Shown here piece by piece: positions 61,658 to 64,000 of a DNA stretch of 64,000 bases. Numbering within the stretch: position 1 is the stretch's first letter; every line of letters starts with the position of its first letter. The stretch is from Stieleria maiorica (lineage in GTDB: Bacteria; Planctomycetota; Planctomycetia; Pirellulales; Pirellulaceae). The notes under the pieces were generated by a model. It was given only the letters and a program-made list of their open reading frames with translations. It was not told the DNA's origin and searched no databases. The DNA lies in assembly GCF_008035925.1 (NCBI RefSeq), contig NZ_CP036264.1:6791641-6855640 (forward strand), read 5' to 3'. Position numbers and translations under genes: made by a program.

Positions 61658-63022
61658 ATGCATCTGTATCGCCCGACTTGGACACTACTGTTTATCGCCT
61701 TGATCACCGCCACATTTCATCGCCCCGCGGTCGGGCAACACGCTCCGACAAAGACGCTCGGACCGTACCTGTATGAGACCAAGCCTGATCATGAGGCGTT
61801 CGTTTCATTCAATCCGAGTCTGGCACCGCCGGTCGGTGATCTGTTGCTCCGCGAGGGAGATCGGTTGGCGGTCTGTGGTGATTCGATCACCGAACAGAAA
61901 ATGTACTCGCGGATCATCGAAACCTACCTGACCGTTTGCGTGCCTCAATTGCGAGTCACGGCCAGGCAATATGGTTGGAGTGGTGAGAAAACAGACGGTT
62001 TCCTGCGTCGCATGGAAAAGGACTGTCTGACATTTCAACCCACCGTTGCAACACTCGCCTATGGTATGAACGATTCACGCTATCGGCCGTTTGATGTCAC
62101 CAACGGCCGATGGTATGAAGACCATTACTCGGCGATCGTGAGTCAGTTTAAAGAGCATGACGTGCGCGTGGTCGTCGGGTCACCGGGGTGCGCGGGCAAG
62201 ATCGCCAGTTGGGTGAAAAGCCGATCCGGTACGTTGCAGCAGCACAACCTGCATTTGTGCGCCCTGCGTGACATCGCGATCGATGTTGCCCAGGAGCACC
62301 AGGTCCGATTCGCCGACATTTTTTGGCCGATGTTCCAGGCACAGGTTTTCGCGCCCGCGCAGCATCAGGCGACGCCTGAAAAGCCCTACCTGGTCGCCGG
62401 GCAAGACGGCATTCACCCCGGTTGGGCCGGACACGTGATCATGGCGTGGGCGATGTTGCGTGCGATGGGGCTGGACGGGCAGATCGGAACCATCACGGTC
62501 GATCCTGGTCTGGGCAAGGCCACGGCGACCGAGGGGCATCTGGTGGATTCCTATAAAAACCACATGTTGACGATCACCAGTTCACGTTACCCGTTCTGCG
62601 CCCGCGGTGATCTGAATGATCACAACTCCATTCGCTCAGGAATGACGTTGGTGCCGTTTGCTGATGACCTGAACCGCTTCTTGCTGAAAGCGAATGTCCC
62701 AGCCGGGACAGGTTGGCAGGTGAAGTGGGGGGCGGAGACAAAGACTTACACCGCCGAGGAGCTCGCCGCAGGCATCAATCTCGCCTGGGACTTTCCCGAG
62801 AATCCTTTTGGTGATGCCTTTGATCGCGTCGATGATGCCGTGGCAAAAAAACAAGCCTATGAGACGCAGCAAGTGAAGAAAGTCTTCCATGGGCAAGAAG
62901 GAAAGGCGGACTTTGATGCCGCTGTGGCGCAAACCGAGGCGATTCGCCGGCCACTGGCCGACGCGATCGCCGACGCGATGCAGCCCGTGACCCACACCAT
63001 AGAATTGCATCCTGTCCAATAA
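61658..63022 (+). CDS. Exported SGNH/GDSL hydrolase (454 aa)
   Basis: A signal peptide (LFIALITATFHRPAVG) is followed by an SGNH domain with catalytic Ser76 in CGDSITEQ, an oxyanion Asn138 in LAYGMNDSRY, and Asp/His in GQDGIHPGWAGH. The C-terminal ~170 residues form a separate domain with WQVKWGAETKTYTAEELAAG, seen in planctomycete esterases. Likely an esterase acting on acetylated or sulfated polysaccharide side groups; the substrate is not evident. ATG at 61658 gives the signal; the longer frame from 61547 overlaps repeats. Confidence 0.85.
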   Translation: MHLYRPTWTLLFIALITATFHRPAVGQHAPTKTLGPYLYETKPDHEAFVSFNPSLAPPVGDLLLREGDRLAVCGDSITEQKMYSRIIETYLTVCVPQLRVTARQYGWSGEKTDGFLRRMEKDCLTFQPTVATLAYGMNDSRYRPFDVTNGRWYEDHYSAIVSQFKEHDVRVVVGSPGCAGKIASWVKSRSGTLQQHNLHLCALRDIAIDVAQEHQVRFADIFWPMFQAQVFAPAQHQATPEKPYLVAGQDGIHPGWAGHVIMAWAMLRAMGLDGQIGTITVDPGLGKATATEGHLVDSYKNHMLTITSSRYPFCARGDLNDHNSIRSGMTLVPFADDLNRFLLKANVPAGTGWQVKWGAETKTYTAEELAAGINLAWDFPENPFGDAFDRVDDAVAKKQAYETQQVKKVFHGQEGKADFDAAVAQTEAIRRPLADAIADAMQPVTHTIELHPVQ

Positions 63023-63028
63023 ACTATA

Positions 63029-63132
63029 GTACGACGGTCCCTTCCGGGCCGTCGCAAAGACACACTGTACGACGGTCCCTTCCGGGCCGTCGCAAAGACA
63101 CACTGTACGACGGTCCCTTCCGGGCCGTCGCG
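63029..63132. repeat. 38-bp tandem repeat, about 2.7 units
   Basis: Units start at 63029, 63067 and 63105 and each contains GACGGTCCCTTCCGGGCCGT with hairpin potential (GACGG...CCGTC). A single related word occurs at ~39232. The array directly follows the hydrolase stop and may act as a transcript end. Confidence 0.85.
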
Positions 63133-63381
63133 GAACAGAGTGCTACCGGTCGCGAAAGAGCTGTCGTCGCCGGAGTGAATGCTGGCGACCTCCGCCTTCT
63201 TATCATCGATCCGCACTGGCCCCGATCGATGCCGTTGCGAAGGGTGGTGCATCCCCTCTGTGGACGGCGTTCTCTGGCACTAAGACGCCAAATCGCTTTA
63301 ATCGGTGGGCGTGACTAGCAACCGAGGTGCATTAAGGTTACCTGCGATTGCCCCAACAGACTGCCATCCGCGATTCACGGT

Positions 63382-63404
63382 TTGCTTAAATAAAGATTAA
63401 GCAA
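63382..63404. promoter_or_regulatory. Inverted repeat, candidate operator of the small HTH gene
   Basis: TTGCTTAA (63382-63389) and TTAAGCAA (63397-63404) are perfect inverted arms with a 7-bp spacer in the AT-rich region ~155 bp before the HTH gene. Such symmetry suits a dimeric DNA-binding protein, possibly the downstream HTH protein itself. No binding evidence. Confidence 0.4.
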
Positions 63405-63558
63405 GAATTTTTTCGTATAACCTGCTGGTAATTGTATTGAAAAACGGGACGATAATGTAGGTTGACCCTATCGCTGATGGCATTGACATAAGTCATGTCG
63501 TTGATGTCAGCACTCATCTTATCTTCTACTTTACTCCCCCCCCACAGAGAATTGAACG

Positions 63559-63870
63559 ATGGCAAAGAAAGCGAACAAGCAAGAAAAGGTCATTGACTAC
63601 TTGAAGAAGAATCCCGAAGCGACCATTGCCGACACGGCAAAGGCTTGCAACGTGTCGGTCCCCACGGTTTCGGCGGCCAAACGCAAAGCCGGATTGACCA
63701 AGCGATCCGCCAAGGCGCCGGTAAGCCGAAAAGGGGGCAAGGCCAACGCGGCGTCGTTGATCGATCAATTGGAGCCCGCACTGATGCTGATTCAATCGTG
63801 CGGTGACGCGAAAGCGGCCAAGGCTGCAATCGACGACGCCGCACGCGTCTTGGAAATCGCTCGAAAGTAG
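63559..63870 (+). CDS. Small HTH DNA-binding protein (103 aa)
   Basis: Residues 8-48 look like a winged-helix or HTH unit: EKVIDYLKKNPEATIADTAK and ACNVSVPTVSAAKRKAGLTK. The middle is Lys/Arg-rich (RSAKAPVSRKGGKANAA) and the C-terminus helical (LIDQLEPALMLIQSCGDAKA). It is probably a nucleoid-type or regulatory DNA-binding protein; similar small proteins occur in planctomycetes. An inverted repeat upstream could be its own operator. No operon partner within the window. Confidence 0.7.
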   Translation: MAKKANKQEKVIDYLKKNPEATIADTAKACNVSVPTVSAAKRKAGLTKRSAKAPVSRKGGKANAASLIDQLEPALMLIQSCGDAKAAKAAIDDAARVLEIARK

Positions 63871-63874
63871 GTTT

Positions 63875-64000
63875 TCAGACCTTCGAGATCATGTAAAGCA
63901 TCTCGCGGCAGATCTGCCGCGAGCGTTCGTCGTACACCGCAGCCTCCTGCGGTGTGTCGTCGGCGACCTTGGGGTCTTCATAGCGGATCGGCGATCGTAG
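63875..64000 (-). CDS. C-terminal end of an unidentified minus-strand protein
   Basis: Reading the minus strand from the right edge gives 41 codons ending in TGA at 63875-63877: a charged helical stretch including RYEDPKVADDTPQEAAVYDE and RQICREMLYMISKV. The start and most of the gene lie outside. It ends 4 bp from the stop of the convergent HTH gene. A GGCAGATCTGCC palindrome lies within it. No family can be assigned. Confidence 0.5.
   Translation of the reverse strand, partial: LRSPIRYEDPKVADDTPQEAAVYDERSRQICREMLYMISKV

Larger units (their letters stand above)
63023..63558. other. Intergenic region with tandem repeats and an AT-rich promoter-like part
   Basis: It holds the 38-bp tandem repeats (63029-63132), a GC-rich stretch to ~63300 without a gene, and an AT-rich part from 63380 to 63540 with the 63382-63404 inverted repeat and TTGACCC/TATCG-like words around 63461. 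The latter probably drives the small HTH gene. No other gene seen. Confidence 0.5.

Overview
The window looks like a chromosomal segment of a planctomycete of the Pirellulaceae type (Rhodopirellula and relatives). This rests on gene content: a DUF1552 protein beside a DUF1592-type 'planctomycete cytochrome c' protein, an ECF sigma factor directly followed by a Ser/Thr kinase with WD40 repeats, several secreted caspase-like proteins, and abundant short palindromic intergenic repeats. No rRNA, tRNA or CRISPR array was recognised. The placement is an inference from families and was not tested by a search.

Layout. (1) 1-2.4 kb: the end of an IS3-type insertion sequence with an apparent -1 frameshift site, then a 513-aa protein of a recurrent uncharacterised family. 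(2) 2.4-11.1 kb: an accessory region of small, mostly unrecognised plus-strand genes. It contains a ~790-bp segment present twice (each copy with a transposase-like relic) and attC-like imperfect palindromes about 85-90 bp long at 3659, 4161 and 7742, plus a decayed one near 6885. This resembles an integron-type cassette array without an integrase in view. (3) 11.1-35.0 kb: a large polyhydroxyalkanoate (PHA) and methylmalonyl-CoA supercluster. The minus-strand arm encodes phasin, biotin ligase, a PHA synthase and a biotin-dependent acyl-CoA carboxylase (beta and alpha subunits). The plus-strand arm is an almost gapless 13-gene run: phaA, phaB, a PhaE-like protein, a second PHA synthase, a UbiB-like kinase, methylmalonyl-CoA epimerase, both mutase subunits, the MeaB chaperone and the four parts of a sodium-pumping methylmalonyl-CoA decarboxylase. 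Between the arms lie the PHA regulator phaR and a reductase whose N-terminus resembles the phasin.

(4) 35.3-39.2 kb: ECF sigma factor and a kinase/WD40 protein. (5) 39.3-47.6 kb: a minus-strand operon of five exported proteins: two caspase-like proteins with the His/Cys pair intact, two related proteins that have lost catalytic residues, and one protein sharing only a C-terminal domain. EF-hand-like loops recur in the caspase-like members. (6) 47.7-51.0 kb: four tandem paralogous secreted proteins, interrupted by a 203-bp tandem repeat. (7) 51-57.8 kb: small membrane proteins, Rnk, a Gdx/SugE exporter, a peroxiredoxin-like protein, a DUF3124 protein, and a sigma-54 response regulator with a PAS histidine kinase. 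(8) 57.8-64 kb: the DUF1552/DUF1592 pair, an SGNH hydrolase, tandem repeats, a small HTH protein and the end of a minus-strand gene.

How the genes fit together. Succinyl-CoA can be isomerised by MutAB and Mce to (S)-methylmalonyl-CoA and decarboxylated to propionyl-CoA with sodium export. Propionyl-CoA plus acetyl-CoA can then feed PhaA, PhaB and PhaC to make 3-hydroxyvalerate-containing PHA. The biotin carboxylase pair could run the reverse carboxylation at ATP cost, and BirA would biotinylate both systems. The caspase operon is the best candidate for an undescribed system: an exported set of proteases and pseudoproteases with shared calcium-loop-like motifs.
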